Shown here: positions 9,441 through 18,531 of the stretch, piece after piece
How the letters are laid out: each line of letters opens with the position of its first letter
How positions within the stretch are numbered: the first letter of the stretch is position 1
Assembly (NCBI GenBank): GCA_027604685.1
Contig: JADHYX010000360.1
Span: 4,209 to 22,739, forward strand
Direction of reading: 5' to 3'
DNA length: 18,531 bases
Origin: Lobulomyces angularis
Taxonomy: Eukaryota > Chytridiomycota > Chytridiomycetes > Lobulomycetales > Lobulomycetaceae
Position numbers and translations under genes: made by a program
The notes under the pieces: model-generated
Told to the model about the DNA's origin: nothing
Databases searched by the model: none
Seen by the model: only the letters and a program-made list of their open reading frames with translations

Positions 9441-9685
9441 TTTTAGAAAAAGGTTATTTTGAAATAATAGAAAAACCCTAAAGGTAGGCTTTAAGGCTTT
9501 GGAACAATTAAAATGGTACAGTACTTTGAAGGTTTGGATAACACTACAAATTCGTATAAAAGCCAGCTGAAAATCGAAATTTACATTTTTAAAAAATTGA
9601 GCAGAAGTTCTGCAGTACTTTCCATTTTTTTTTTTCTAGTTATTTAAATAGATTTTTGATTAAAGTTTATCATTTTTCAAGCAAG
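9441..9685. promoter_or_regulatory. Shared divergent promoter, dipeptidase and small ORF
   Basis: The 245 bases lie between the minus-strand dipeptidase ATG (9440) and the + strand small ORF ATG (9686). A TATA-type element on + is listed separately. A T-rich tract with TTCTAG at about 9627-9641 and a TTTTTCAAG just before the ATG could act as a leader splice acceptor, but no donor was identified with confidence. Confidence 0.45.
9555..9562 (+). promoter_or_regulatory. TATA box upstream of the small ORF
   Basis: TATAAAAG, a perfect TATA-box match flanked by less AT-rich sequence (TTCG on the left, CCAGC on the right), 124 bases upstream of the ATG at 9686. The GC-containing flanks make it stand out from ordinary AT-rich background. 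It points towards the small ORF and suggests a strong or inducible promoter. Inference from sequence only. Confidence 0.5.
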
Positions 9686-9868
9686 ATGGGTCTCTTTAAA
9701 TTTAGCAACAAAATAAAAAAAAACACTAACACCACATTAATAAAGCAGGAAATTCACAAAAGTTTTACTGAAATACCAAAAATTGAAGTCACTGAAGTAC
9801 CTTATGTTAAGTCAAGTCACTTGTATAAAAGTGAAACAAATGCAAATGCACTTACAGCAAGAGCTTAA
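9686..9868 (+). CDS. Small uncharacterised protein, 60 residues
   Basis: A single-exon frame from an ATG after TTTTTCAAGCAAG to a TAA. The product begins MGLFKFSNKIKKN and is basic and polar, with no membrane segment and no cysteine. The middle is TEIPKIEVTEVPYVKSSHLY and the end is ALTARA. Gly at position 2 could be N-myristoylated, but Ser is at position 7 rather than the preferred position 6, so this is weak. An in-frame ATG exists 30 bases upstream at 9656; the one at 9686 is preferred because the earlier ATG lies in T-rich leader-like sequence. Support for a real gene is the TATA box 124 bases upstream, varied codon usage compared with the poly-A/T surroundings, and AATAAA at 9966-9971 downstream. 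The family is not recognised. Confidence 0.55.
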   Translation: MGLFKFSNKIKKNTNTTLIKQEIHKSFTEIPKIEVTEVPYVKSSHLYKSETNANALTARA

Positions 9869-10196
9869 TTTGGTTCTAATTCAATCTTAATTTTAACATT
9901 CATCTTTTTTTTTTTCATTTTCAATTTTGAGTTGTAAATACATATTTCATTAGTTTATACATAAAAATAAAATTTTCAAAAATCATAGTTGAAAGAAATT
10001 CTTCTTTAAAACAGAGATGCGTTAAAAAATAATTAAAAAATTACTTTAAAGAAATTCTTCTTTAAAACAGTTATGTGTTAAAAAATAATTAAAAAATTCC
10101 TTTTTGAAACTAAGAATAAAAAAGAAATGATTATTTCAATTTTTAGGTACTAATTAAAGCTTATTCTTATTGCTAAAAACAAGTACAGCTTTTTAA
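9869..10196. other. Convergent spacer, small ORF and 6PGDH 3' ends
   Basis: AT-rich spacer of 328 bases between convergent genes. It contains an AATAAA at 9966-9971 and a tandem duplication of 56 bp (9992-10103), listed separately. No open frame of interest is seen. Confidence 0.55.
9992..10103. repeat. 56-bp direct tandem duplication
   Basis: Two adjacent copies (9992-10047 and 10048-10103) both begin AAAGAAATTCTTCTTTAAAA and continue through a shared TTAAAAAATAATTAAAAAATT. The copies differ mainly around AGAGATGCG versus GTTATGTG in the middle. The start of each unit, AAAGAA..TTCTTT, is itself an inverted repeat. It lies in the 3' spacer between convergent genes, so it may affect 3' ends, or simply be a slippage duplication. 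Confidence 0.8.
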
Positions 10197-12167
10197 TTAA
10201 ACATCATAATTATTGCTTGTAATATTTCCCCCTCTTCCAGTCCAATTTGTGTGAACCCAAGTTCCTGGCTTGCCCTCCAACTTATCAAAAATCAATTAAT
10301 TTTTTATTTTTCTTATTAATTATAAAATTACCTCATAGGTGTGAGCACCGAAGTAATCCCTTTGTGCTTGCAATATATTAGCACCACCCTTTGCTGTACG
10401 ATAACCATCGAAGAATGTTAAGGCTGAAGCTAAACAAGGAATTGGAACTCCTAATAACAACGATTGACTCACTACTCTACGGAATGATGGAGTACACCTT
10501 AAAACAGCTCTTGAAAAAAACGGATCCAATAATAAATTAGTTAAGTTTGGGTTGGTTTGAAACGCTTTTGTTATATCACCCAAGAAAACACTTCAAAAAC
10601 AAATTAAATAATAAAAAAATTTCACATTCCCTACCTTCTGATAATGCATCCTCCTCTCCACATTAATGCGATGCCACCATAATTTAAATGCCAACCTTCG
10701 CTCTTGGCGGCTTCTCTTAACAACATAAATCCTTGAGCATAGGAAATTATTTTAGCAGCAAAAACAGCCATCCTTATATCCTCAATGAAGCTTTTTTTGT
10801 CACCACTAAATCTTAAACCTTTTGGCCCATTTAAAATAGTAGAGGCTGTGATCCTTTCTTCTTTAATTGCAGACAAACAACGGGCAAATACAGCTTCTCC
10901 AATTAGTGTTACAGGCATACCATTATCCAACGCAGAAACTGCAGTCCATTTGCCAGTACCTTTTTGCCCAGCTACAATTTAAAGTATTCAATAAAAAAAA
11001 ACTAACAATAAATATTCAAATCGAACCGCAGTCTCTAATTTTTTCAACTAGAGGCACTCCATCTGTATCTTTAAACTTTAAAATATCTCTAGTAATTTCA
11101 ATTAAAAAGGAATTTAATTCTCCTTTATTCCATTCGTCCAAGATGTCACCCATTTCATCTGCTGTTAAACCAACGACATCCTTCAATATCAAATAAGCTT
11201 CAGATATAATTTGCATATCCCCATACTCGATACCATTATGAACCATTTTAACATAGTGGCCAGAGCCTCCTTCACCAACCTTTCAAAAATTTGAGAATCT
11301 ATTATTTAAATTGAATTATACCCAGTCACAGCATGGTTCACCAGAGGAGGTTTTGGCGGAAATATCTTGAAATAATTTTTGTAAATGTGGCCAAGCAGCA
11401 GGTGATCCACCTATGATAAGTAAATTAAAATTTTAATATGTACTAAGGTAATTTCTAAAGTAATGCGAAAACAAACTAATTTCCTCTTTTAACCTACCCG
11501 GCATTAAAGATGGACCATATCTAGCTCCTTCTTCCCCTCCTGATACACCTGCTCCAACAAAAAGAAAACCTTGTGCTTCTAACTCTTTTGTTCTTCTTAC
11601 CGAATCTGGGAAGTGAGAATTACCACCATCAATAATAATATCGCCTACAACAATAAGAATTTTTCCAAAGTAAAATTTACCCTTTTCCAAAAATGGAATA
11701 ATCTGTTTAATGAAGTCATCTACAGCTTGTCCAGCTTTTACTAAAAGCATAATTTTTCGTGGTCTTTTCAACTTTGCACAAAGATCTTGAATTGATTCCG
11801 CTCCAATTATGTTTGTGCCTTCGAAGTTTTGAATAAACAGAGTATATAACTATAAGAATAATACCTTTCGCCTCATTTTCTAAAAAATGGTGGACTTTGG
11901 AGACAGTCCTATTAAACGCAACCACCTTTAAAGAGCACGGTAAAAAAATTCAAAAAGAAAAACATTTTTATTTTACAGTATATCCATGATCATTCATGTT
12001 CAAAATTAAATTTTGACCCTACGCAACAAACAAAAGTTTTTAAATTCCACAACAGACAATTAAAATTTACCATAACAGCCAAACCAATCAATCCTATATC
12101 TCCACTACAATTTTGCATAAGTTATATCTAAATAATTTTCATTGTTATAGACTTACACTGCTGCCAT
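10197..12167 (-). CDS. GND1: 6-phosphogluconate dehydrogenase, decarboxylating
   Basis: Catalyses oxidation and decarboxylation of 6-phosphogluconate to ribulose 5-phosphate with NADPH formation, in the oxidative pentose phosphate pathway (cytosol). Eleven exons are 12167-12157, 12104-12071, 12018-11977, 11925-11865, 11818-11681, 11644-11498, 11410-11322, 11279-11027, 10971-10635, 10590-10332 and 10280-10197. They join to 484 residues, near the usual 480-490. The NADP-binding loop is [11 protein letters not shown] (residues 8-18). Next come [54 protein letters not shown], and the catalytic segment [16 protein letters not shown] with K185 and E192. The C-terminal helical domain includes [13 protein letters not shown] and [10 protein letters not shown]. 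Exon 1 is only 11 nt and gives MAAV; an alternative start in the adjacent sequence (MQNCSGD) would need no splicing. Intron 8 has a GTTCGA donor. The gene is divergent from PDH E1 alpha. Confidence 0.96.
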
Positions 12168-12778
12168 TATAAATGTTTTTCTTTCAAGTTTCAGAGTATG
12201 CAAAAAGATAAAAAAATTTGTTTCGGATCGATCAAAAAAGTTTATGGTGTAACTTTTAAAATAGATTTTAAATCAAAAATGAAGCAAGTGAGGCAAATGA
12301 AAAAATGCCATTTTTATTTGCAAACTACCGCACCTTTTTTAAGTGAACGTAATTCAATAAATACGAAATTTAAATTGCTACAAAGGTTGAATTCTAATTG
12401 AAAGCGATTTAATCTTTCTCCGAAACTGAATAAACACGCTGTAGGCTAGATTCTTCAACTTAATCATATTTCTATAAATTCATAAATTACTATTTCTTGT
12501 TTGACAAGCCAATACTTATTTTAATTTTACATTTTTCACTTTTTTTAATTTTCTGTTAACTTTTAAGTCTACAAATAACTCATTCATAACTACTTCTTTT
12601 TTTTTTTTTGTGTTTCTTTTATGCAATAAAAACCAAAATTACTTTAAAAGTGTTAAAGTGAAGTTATCGTCAATTTGGAACATTGTAAGAAAAGTTTTCT
12701 ACCTAAATTTTTTAGGTTCTTTTATTTGATTTGGAGAAATATGTACGCATCACAAAAACCCATACCTTTTATTGATAA
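12168..12778. promoter_or_regulatory. Divergent promoter region, 6PGDH and PDH E1 alpha
   Basis: The 611 bases separate two divergent metabolic genes. A 67-codon + frame at 12198-12401 is Lys-rich and has no recognisable family, so it is not called. The ATG at 12741 upstream of the PDH start is in another frame and soon reaches a stop, so it could act as a short upstream ORF overlapping the main start. No clear TATA box is visible for either gene. Confidence 0.4.
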
Positions 12779-14229
12779 ATGTTGTTTTGTAAGAAAGTTA
12801 GTTCAAAAGTTATTTCAAGTAGATTAAACATTGCATCAATTAAGTTTAATCCATATAAGTTTCAAACTAAAAGAAATTCAACTTACACTATAACCTTACC
12901 TGAAAACACTTATGAAACTCACAACTGTGAAAAACCTAAGCTGCAGGTTGAAGAAACCAAAGAAAGCTTAATAAATTTATATAGATCTATGGTTAGTAAA
13001 ACTTTAAATCTTTCGCTTAAGTGAGTTTTTTCTTTAAAGATGTTAATAAGGAGATTAGAACTTGCATGCGATCAACTTTATAAGGCGAAGCTGATCAGAG
13101 GATTTTGTCATTTATCCACTGGGCAAGAAGGTACCTACGGAAACAATTTTTTTTTAACCCGGTTTTAGCCCTTGCAGCTGGTATGGAAGCTGCTATTGAC
13201 AAAGAAGACGCGGTGATCACAGCTTACAGGTGCCACGGGTTTACTTTGATAAGAGGGTATTTATTTAGGTTAATCCTGAAGTTAAATTTTTTTTATAGAG
13301 TTCCAGCCAAAAAAATTATAGCAGAATTGATGGGAAAAGTAGAAGGTGTTAGTAAAGGAAAAGGAGGCTCCATGCATTTGTTTGCTCATCAATTTTTTGG
13401 GGGAAATGGTATTGTTGGAGCACAGGTTCCAATTGGCGCTGGCGTAGGTATTCCAAGTGTATTTGAGTTTAATGTATTTTTGTTAAGCTTTTACCCAAAA
13501 GTATTGCAACAAAAAAAACATGACATTTGTCTTATATGGAGATGGTGCAGCGAATCAAGGGCAAATCTTTGAAGCTTACAATATGAGCAAACTATGGAAT
13601 TTACCTTGTGTTTTTGTGTGCGAAAACAATCAATATGCTATGGGAACTCCCGTTGAACGCGCTACTGCTTCACCAAAGTTTTTCTGCAGAGGAGATTATA
13701 TTCCCGGACTAAAAGTTGATGGTATGTTTTTTTTTATTAAAGTTGCATTATAAGGTTGTATATTAAAAACTTTTTTTAAGGCAACAACGTATTAGCAGTT
13801 AAAAATGCTTGCGAATATGGAAGAAATTGGTGTCTCGATAATAAGGGACCTTTAGTAATGGAGGTATGGCATTTTGATTTATTCCATTAATTAGAAAATA
13901 TGAAGATGTCGACATACCGCTATGCTGGACATTCAATGTCCGATCCTGGTACGACCTATAGAACTAGAGAAGAAATTCAGCAAATGAGAACTACTTCGGA
14001 CCCTTTAACACAATTTAATGATTTACTTACTGAGAAGGGGTGTGCTTCCAAGGAGGAATTAAGGGCAATTGATAAGGAATGCCGCAAACAAATTGATCAA
14101 GCTGTTCTTGATGCCAAAGCTGCACCTGAGCCACCAGTTAGTACTCTTTTTGAGGATGTTTATGTAAAAGGAACTGAACCAAAATTTATTAGAGGAGTTG
14201 CCCCTAATGATATCCATTATTTTACCTAA
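12779..14229 (+). CDS. PDA1: Pyruvate dehydrogenase E1 component, alpha subunit
   Basis: Together with E1 beta this thiamine-diphosphate enzyme decarboxylates pyruvate in the mitochondrial pyruvate dehydrogenase complex. Seven exons are 12779-12991, 13040-13130, 13169-13256, 13299-13447, 13488-13721, 13781-13863 and 13906-14229. They join to 393 residues, standard length. The first roughly 36 residues are rich in Lys, Arg and Ser with no acidic residue, as in a mitochondrial presequence. Hallmarks: [28 protein letters not shown], the ThDP motif GDGAANQG (198-204) through ENNQYAMG (N226-N227), and the regulatory loop [20 protein letters not shown] (290-309). S296 matches mammalian kinase site 1; site 2 is Thr (T303), as is common in fungi. 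Intron 1 has a GTTAGT donor; intron 3 (42 nt) is stop-free and in frame. AATAAA lies at 14233-14238, very near the stop. The presence of this enzyme indicates aerobic mitochondria. Confidence 0.96.
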
Positions 14230-14413
14230 GAGAATAAACACTGGATTAGTTTGTATATTTTTAATTTTAAAATTTTTTTTCAGTTTGAATGAATGTTTTT
14301 ATTATTATTTACTAAAACATGAAACTTAAATAAATATGATTATAAACAAAATAACTTTTTAAAAGGAGAAAAAAAAAAATCAAAAAAAGGTAAAAAGTTT
14401 TCAGGTTTTTTTT

Positions 14414-15064
14414 TTAAAGACTTGGGTGTGCAATCGCAAGAGCTCTTTTGCAGCTAGGACAAAAATGAATTTCGTCATTACAACTATCAACACAGAATGG
14501 TATCCTAAACAAATATATGTATAAATACAAAAATTATGTTTATAAATACCAAAACAGTGGGAAACAAACAAAGCATAAAAATGCAGAGGAGCAGTAGGTT
14601 AGTAGGCCAGGTTTCCTACCAACAACAGTGACAACCTCTTTGTTGTCATATGGACAAAACATTCTTACTAAAAAAATAAAAAATTTTTGTTTAAAAGGTT
14701 TCAAGAATAATAATAAAAGACGGTAAAGCTTAACAATAATTAAATCTTACCAGGACCTCTGAACGGTAATGAAATGTAACCTTTGAAAAAAATAAAGATC
14801 ATAAGCACAGTAAAAAAAAAGGAAAAAAAAAATTAATCACCTTCTTCTTGAATATAATGCAATGGTGCATTAGTTTCCACTGCAATTTTTTTAAAAAGAG
14901 GAGCATGAAAATAATTTTAATTCGTTTTTCTTTATGTTTAATTTACCTGTATAAATTGTTTGAGGCTGGATCAATGGGGCAGTTTCATTATATGATGGAG
15001 GTAAGTTATCTCTCCTTCCATTTACATTGCTGTTCGATGGAGTGGGTTGTTGATTTGATGACAT
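14414..15064 (-). CDS. LITAF-domain membrane protein with one altered zinc ligand
   Basis: LITAF (SIMPLE-like) proteins are monotopic zinc-ribbon proteins on the cytosolic face of endosomes and lysosomes or the plasma membrane. Five exons are 15064-14947, 14879-14841, 14780-14751 (30 nt), 14667-14550 and 14504-14414. They join to 131 residues, as expected. The N-terminal half is Pro/Asn/Ser-rich and holds a PPSY motif (residues 22-25), the PPxY type that binds WW domains of NEDD4-like ubiquitin ligases. The LITAF domain follows: FCPYDNKEVVTVV, then the membrane-inserting hydrophobic segment SSAFLCFVCFPLFWIPFC, then HFCPSCKRALAIA. The second knuckle CPSC is intact. In the first knuckle the usual CPxC reads CPYD, so one of four zinc cysteines is replaced by Asp. 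The gene lies 161 bp beyond the kinase stop on the same strand and converges on PDH E1 alpha. Confidence 0.88.
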
Positions 15065-15225
15065 TATTTTAAAGACTATTTATTTTAAAGCTTTTTATGA
15101 AAACTTGAAATATAAAAATTTTGGTGGCAAAAAAAAACTTGGATACCAAATGTGATTTTCTATAATAACTTTTCTTTTACAAAAATTGTAAAAAATCATC
15201 ACATTTAATGTTGGGGATATATACA

Positions 15226-17822
15226 TTATGCAGTTTGCGTTTTATTCAAATTTTCTTCTAGCAAATCTTTTTCCAAACTAACCTCAATAATTCCCGAAAT
15301 CTCGTTAGCTTTTGGTCTGTTTAACGGATTTAAACTCACCATATCAATCAAACTTTTTTTTAAGTTATTTCCTATTAACTGCTTATTTAGAAATTTCCAT
15401 TGTTCTTGTCTCTCTGCTTGCAATCCAGATTCAAAAAAGCCTTTCTTTATTCCCATTATCTAAATAAATATAATAAAAAAAAAATGTAATAACAATTAAT
15501 TGAAACCATGTGAACACTATTTCGAGCAAGAGAAAATGGTTCCACTCCAGTCGTTAGAGTAATTAAGGTGACTCCTACCGAGTAAACATCGACCGGAAAA
15601 CTATATATAGTTGGAGGACTAAGCATTCTATGGATTAAATATATTATAATTTAAACAAATCATTCTCATTTTGTACTCTGGAGCAGAATAAGCTTGAGTT
15701 CCTCTACCAAGTCCATCGTCCAAAGGCGGAAAGCTTTGAGACCCTTCTAAAGTAACCGTTGATGCGATAGGTTCTTGAGGCGATGAAAAACAAGCGTTAC
15801 CAAAATCAGCAATTTTTACATCCAGATTCTCAGACAAAAGGGTGTTGTGAGGTTTGATATCATGATGCACGATTCCACAGGAATGTATACAAGACAACGC
15901 CCCTATTGACTGAAGTTTTAAAAAAAAGTTTAAAAATAACTGAAAAAAATTACCAGCTATTTGATACGCCCACTTTGTCCAAAGTTGTTTTCCAAGAGTT
16001 GGGCCATTTGATATCATATAATCCCACAAGTTACCCCGCGGGGCATACTCCAGCAAGAGCAAAAGTCTTTTACTTCGTTTAAAAATAAAAACAAAAAAAA
16101 AAAACCTTGGCGAAGCGTCCATTGTGAAAGATTCAAAAACAAAGTTTTTTGCAGAAGTAGGCGATAAATGGGATAATGGTGTTGGTGGGATTGCTGGAGT
16201 CGTCGGTGTTTGTAAATTTTTCTTTATGTTCCAACTATCTAAGTTACAAAAAAAAATTAGAAAATAAAAGGAAATAAGGAAAAAAAAGTTAAACCTATAT
16301 CGGATTCGTCTTTTGCACCAATAAATTTAATTATATTAGAATGCTTGTTTCCTATTTTTCGAAAAATACATAACTCAGCCAAACCCTACCAGCAAACGGT
16401 TTTTTTACATTAAGATTATAAAAAGAAAGAAAAACATCAAAATTACCATAGTTTGAGCTTCTTGATCTGGATGTATCCTCTTTACTGCACATGTTTGAAT
16501 TTCAGATTGATCAATTAATGTGTAGTTAGCTAAAAATAATCGTGGGAAAACTAACATTAAATGCAATAATACCTCTATACACTTTACAAAATCTACCTTC
16601 CCCTAAAAAATTATTTGCTGTTGGAAGGAAGCTTAAATTTCTAAAAAAAAAAATTAAAAAAATAAAATATATTCTAATGCATTAAGTATTTACATATTGT
16701 CAAATACAGCAGGATGCGAAACTAAATTTTTTTTATTATGCTCTGATTTTGGTGTGTGCTGAATGAGGTTTTTGTCTATATTAACTTCAATTTTTAATTT
16801 ATTTTGCAAATTTATATCTGGTATTTTCTTTTCTGCAAAATTGTGATTTTGATTATTAAACGCGGAATCAATGATATCCGGATTAGGTTTTATAAAACTG
16901 GAATTTCGCGATCTATAATTTACCACCGCAGACACTAAGCAAATTAATTAGTAATTTGAAAAAACACTTTTTAGTAACCATCTTCTTCATCCAAGTCTAC
17001 CCAAACCCTTCTCTCTGAATTTGGAGTAGTATATAAAGGAGTAGATGTTGCATATCTATTAGTGTTAATTGGTACACTGATAACATCATCATTTAATAAT
17101 TTTGCAGATTCAATTTTCACATTCAAATTAGTAGTGTTACTTTTTTCCGAAATTGCGAGATCAGCTGGTTTAAAAGGACTCAGCAATTGCTCCTGGATTT
17201 CTTCTTTTGTCATTTTACAAGCAGGCTTTAATATTGGAGATGAAAAACCAAAGATAGAGTTCTTTCTGTAAGAATTTTATTTTGTTAAATTCAAATGTAA
17301 CTAAATTATAAAATAAAATGATATAAGCTCATACAACTATTTGGTGCAATTAGCGTAAAAAAAGAAAAAAAAAAAAAAAGTTCAATATGAGATTTTTCAA
17401 AAAATTTGTTTCGTAAAGAATAGAATTGCAAAGTCTCACAATAGTAAAAAAAAAATATTTATAGAATATTTTGATTTAAAACAGTAATATGTATATAAAA
17501 AGAAGTGAAAAAAAAAAATAACTTACGAAATTGTTGGGGCTTTGTTTAAGTTATAGTTGAAATTATTATCATTTGTGTCAATACTCGGTGGAATGTTATT
17601 ATTATCAGAATTATTAAAGAAAATACTAGAGTTTTTATTGACTTTTTGGTTTTTCTTCATATAACTGTTGTCTTCAACAAAGTGTGAAGTAACATCGTTT
17701 GGGTTGAAAAATATTGAATCCTTCGTGAAGCCATTTTGGTCCCTTATAGTACCTTTGCTGCCAAAATTAAAACGTTCGTTGTTTATTTGGGCATCAAGGT
17801 CAACGAAATTACGAGTAGTCAT
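15226..17822 (-). CDS. Serine/threonine protein kinase with long disordered N-terminus
   Basis: Eleven exons: 17822-17527, 17265-16979, 16934-16694, 16640-16573, 16529-16447, 16385-16295, 16238-16106, 16072-15954, 15902-15677, 15627-15507 and 15459-15226, giving 632 residues. The first 280 or so are Asn/Ser-rich and probably unstructured, with RRVWVDLDEED as the only dense acidic motif. The kinase domain spans about 286-610. Gly-loop GEGRFCKV starts at 288, the lysine is K314 (CAVKRI), the catalytic loop is VHHDIKPHN with D454, DFG is at 472-474 and APE at 513-515. The HRD Arg is His, making it a non-RD kinase. A 45-residue insert (356-400) rich in TP and SP sites lies between N-lobe strands, and the activation segment is long (DDGLGRGTQAYSAPE), a form I associate with fungal kinases. 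Intron 1 is 261 nt; four donors begin GTT. Introns 7 (33 nt) and 8 (51 nt) are stop-free and in frame, so their splicing is inferred from homology. The exact kinase family is not identified. Confidence 0.85.
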
Positions 17823-17942
17823 AAAATCTTTTTGAAATAAAATTCAAAGTCACCTGACTGAAATTTTCAAACATTCAAAAATGGGAATTTTGTTAGTCCT
17901 ACTTTAAGGGCTAAATGTTTCTACATATTTTTTGATATAGTA

Positions 17943-18531
17943 TTAGTAGGGGTCATGTTCAAAACCTTTGTGAAATAAATTTAATACAATTTCCTCCACT
18001 TCTATTCCTTTATTGTAATTGTTGACTACTGTTAATACTGTAGGCAAAAAAAATTGTTTAGGTCATGGCGTATAGACGACGAACTCAAAAAATGAAAATA
18101 AAATACATTGTCATTTTTCTAAATATAACCTTTTACCCAGTGCTTCATCTTTGATTCTCTTTGAAGATAGAAAAACTCCATTTGCATTTGACAACTCATT
18201 TTAGTTCGTGTGAAAGGAAAATCGTAAACTTTCGAATTGGATTGTTTATCGTTGTTGGCAGTAATAAAAAGACAAGGTACTGATTTTTCCAAGTTAAGTC
18301 CAAAAATTGCCTTTAAAAAAGGTAAACCAAAGAATTAGATCATCACTTGGCAAAACAGCAATTGTAAATGTACTACAAAAATCATTAATTTACAACTTAA
18401 CGTTACAATGGATATTGCTTGCGATGAACTTTCTTGTTGGCAAATTCAATGTGTTCTGGTAGATTTGCTAAAGGACAAGCTCCTGATGTTGTTTTAACTT
18501 CAACGTAAGCAAAAAAATTTAACTTCATTTA
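17943..18531 (-). CDS. Partial unrecognised gene, runs off the right edge
   Basis: Three or more minus-strand blocks have coding character. Block A, from the edge to about 18407, reads VEVKTTSGACPLANLP then EHIEFANKKVHRKQYP. Block B, 18310-18130, reads AIFGLNLEKSVPCLFITANN then FPFTRTKMSCQMQMEFFYLQ. Block C, 18037-17943, reads NKGIEVEEIVLNLFHKGF and ends HDPY with a TAA. B joins C in phase through a GTTATA donor (intron 18129-18038). A to B could run through GTAACG at 18406 to AG at 18373-18372, a 16-nt micro-exon, and a GTTTTG donor, or directly from a GTTCAT donor; this is unresolved. VEVKTT recalls nuclease-like domains, but that is too little to assign a function. The 5' part is outside the window. 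The 3' end lies 120 bp from the kinase start codon, so it sits upstream of the kinase on the same strand. Confidence 0.45.

Noticed and set aside
10785..11196. Two + strand frames of 65 and 109 codons
   Set aside because: They are antisense shadows of the 6-phosphogluconate dehydrogenase exons.
12198..12401. 67-codon + strand frame in the divergent promoter
   Set aside because: It is Lys-rich with no recognisable motif, TATA box or family, so evidence is too weak to call a gene.
17062..17271. 69-codon + strand frame
   Set aside because: It is antisense to kinase exon 2, which joins its neighbours in phase.
1..18531. tRNA, rRNA, CRISPR array, insertion sequence or retroelement
   Set aside because: No cloverleaf with conserved loop bases, no rRNA core sequence, no spaced repeats, no terminal repeats and no reverse transcriptase or transposase motifs were seen on either strand.
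1..18531. A novel multi-gene system or metabolic cluster
   Set aside because: Neighbouring genes belong to unrelated housekeeping roles on alternating strands, as expected for ordinary eukaryotic gene order.

Overview
The window is nuclear DNA of an intron-dense, extremely AT-rich eukaryote, most likely an early-diverging fungus. It contains ten gene models that are complete inside the window and one cut by the right edge. Nine of the ten can be named from spliced protein sequence; the tenth is an unrecognised small ORF. The fungal placement is an inference from family character: cofilin ending in a short basic tail, an Ant1-type peroxisomal carrier, a 484-residue 6-phosphogluconate dehydrogenase of yeast type, and a kinase with a long activation segment. 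Standard stop codons are used. A Rozella-, aphelid- or chytrid-like AT-rich lineage would fit, but this was not tested. There are no rRNA or tRNA genes, CRISPR arrays or recognisable transposons.

Layout, left to right. Positions 1-1430 hold no intact gene but several coding-like fragments in conflicting frames. Cofilin follows on + (1431-2011), converging on a peroxisomal adenine nucleotide carrier on - (2456-3705). A divergent promoter region separates the carrier from a MOT1-type molybdate transporter on + (4335-6004). A possible C/D-box snoRNA on - (6351-6448) lies before prefoldin subunit 6 on + (6642-7343). A membrane dipeptidase on - (7808-9440) is divergent from a TATA-driven 60-residue ORF on + (9686-9868). 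6-phosphogluconate dehydrogenase on - (10197-12167) is divergent from pyruvate dehydrogenase E1 alpha on + (12779-14229). A LITAF-domain protein on - (14414-15064) lies 161 bp downstream of a Ser/Thr kinase on - (15226-17822). A partial gene on - (17943-18531) runs off the right edge.

All exon chains were joined by eye. In every named gene the exon lengths close in phase and the joined protein follows the family consensus. The nine named genes carry 55 introns, mostly 33-87 nt, all ending in AG. Nine begin GTT rather than GTA, and six are multiples of three with no in-frame stop, so automatic gene callers may read through them.

The genes are ordinary housekeeping functions: actin turnover, beta-oxidation ATP supply, molybdenum uptake, chaperone, peptide and thiol conjugate hydrolysis, NADPH production, acetyl-CoA production, endosomal membrane protein, signalling. 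They do not form an evident pathway or cluster. The most interesting leftovers are the LITAF protein missing one zinc-ligand cysteine, the dipeptidase with an alternative 3' exon giving a hydrophobic tail, the snoRNA candidate, the promoter-equipped small ORF, and the decayed-looking left end.
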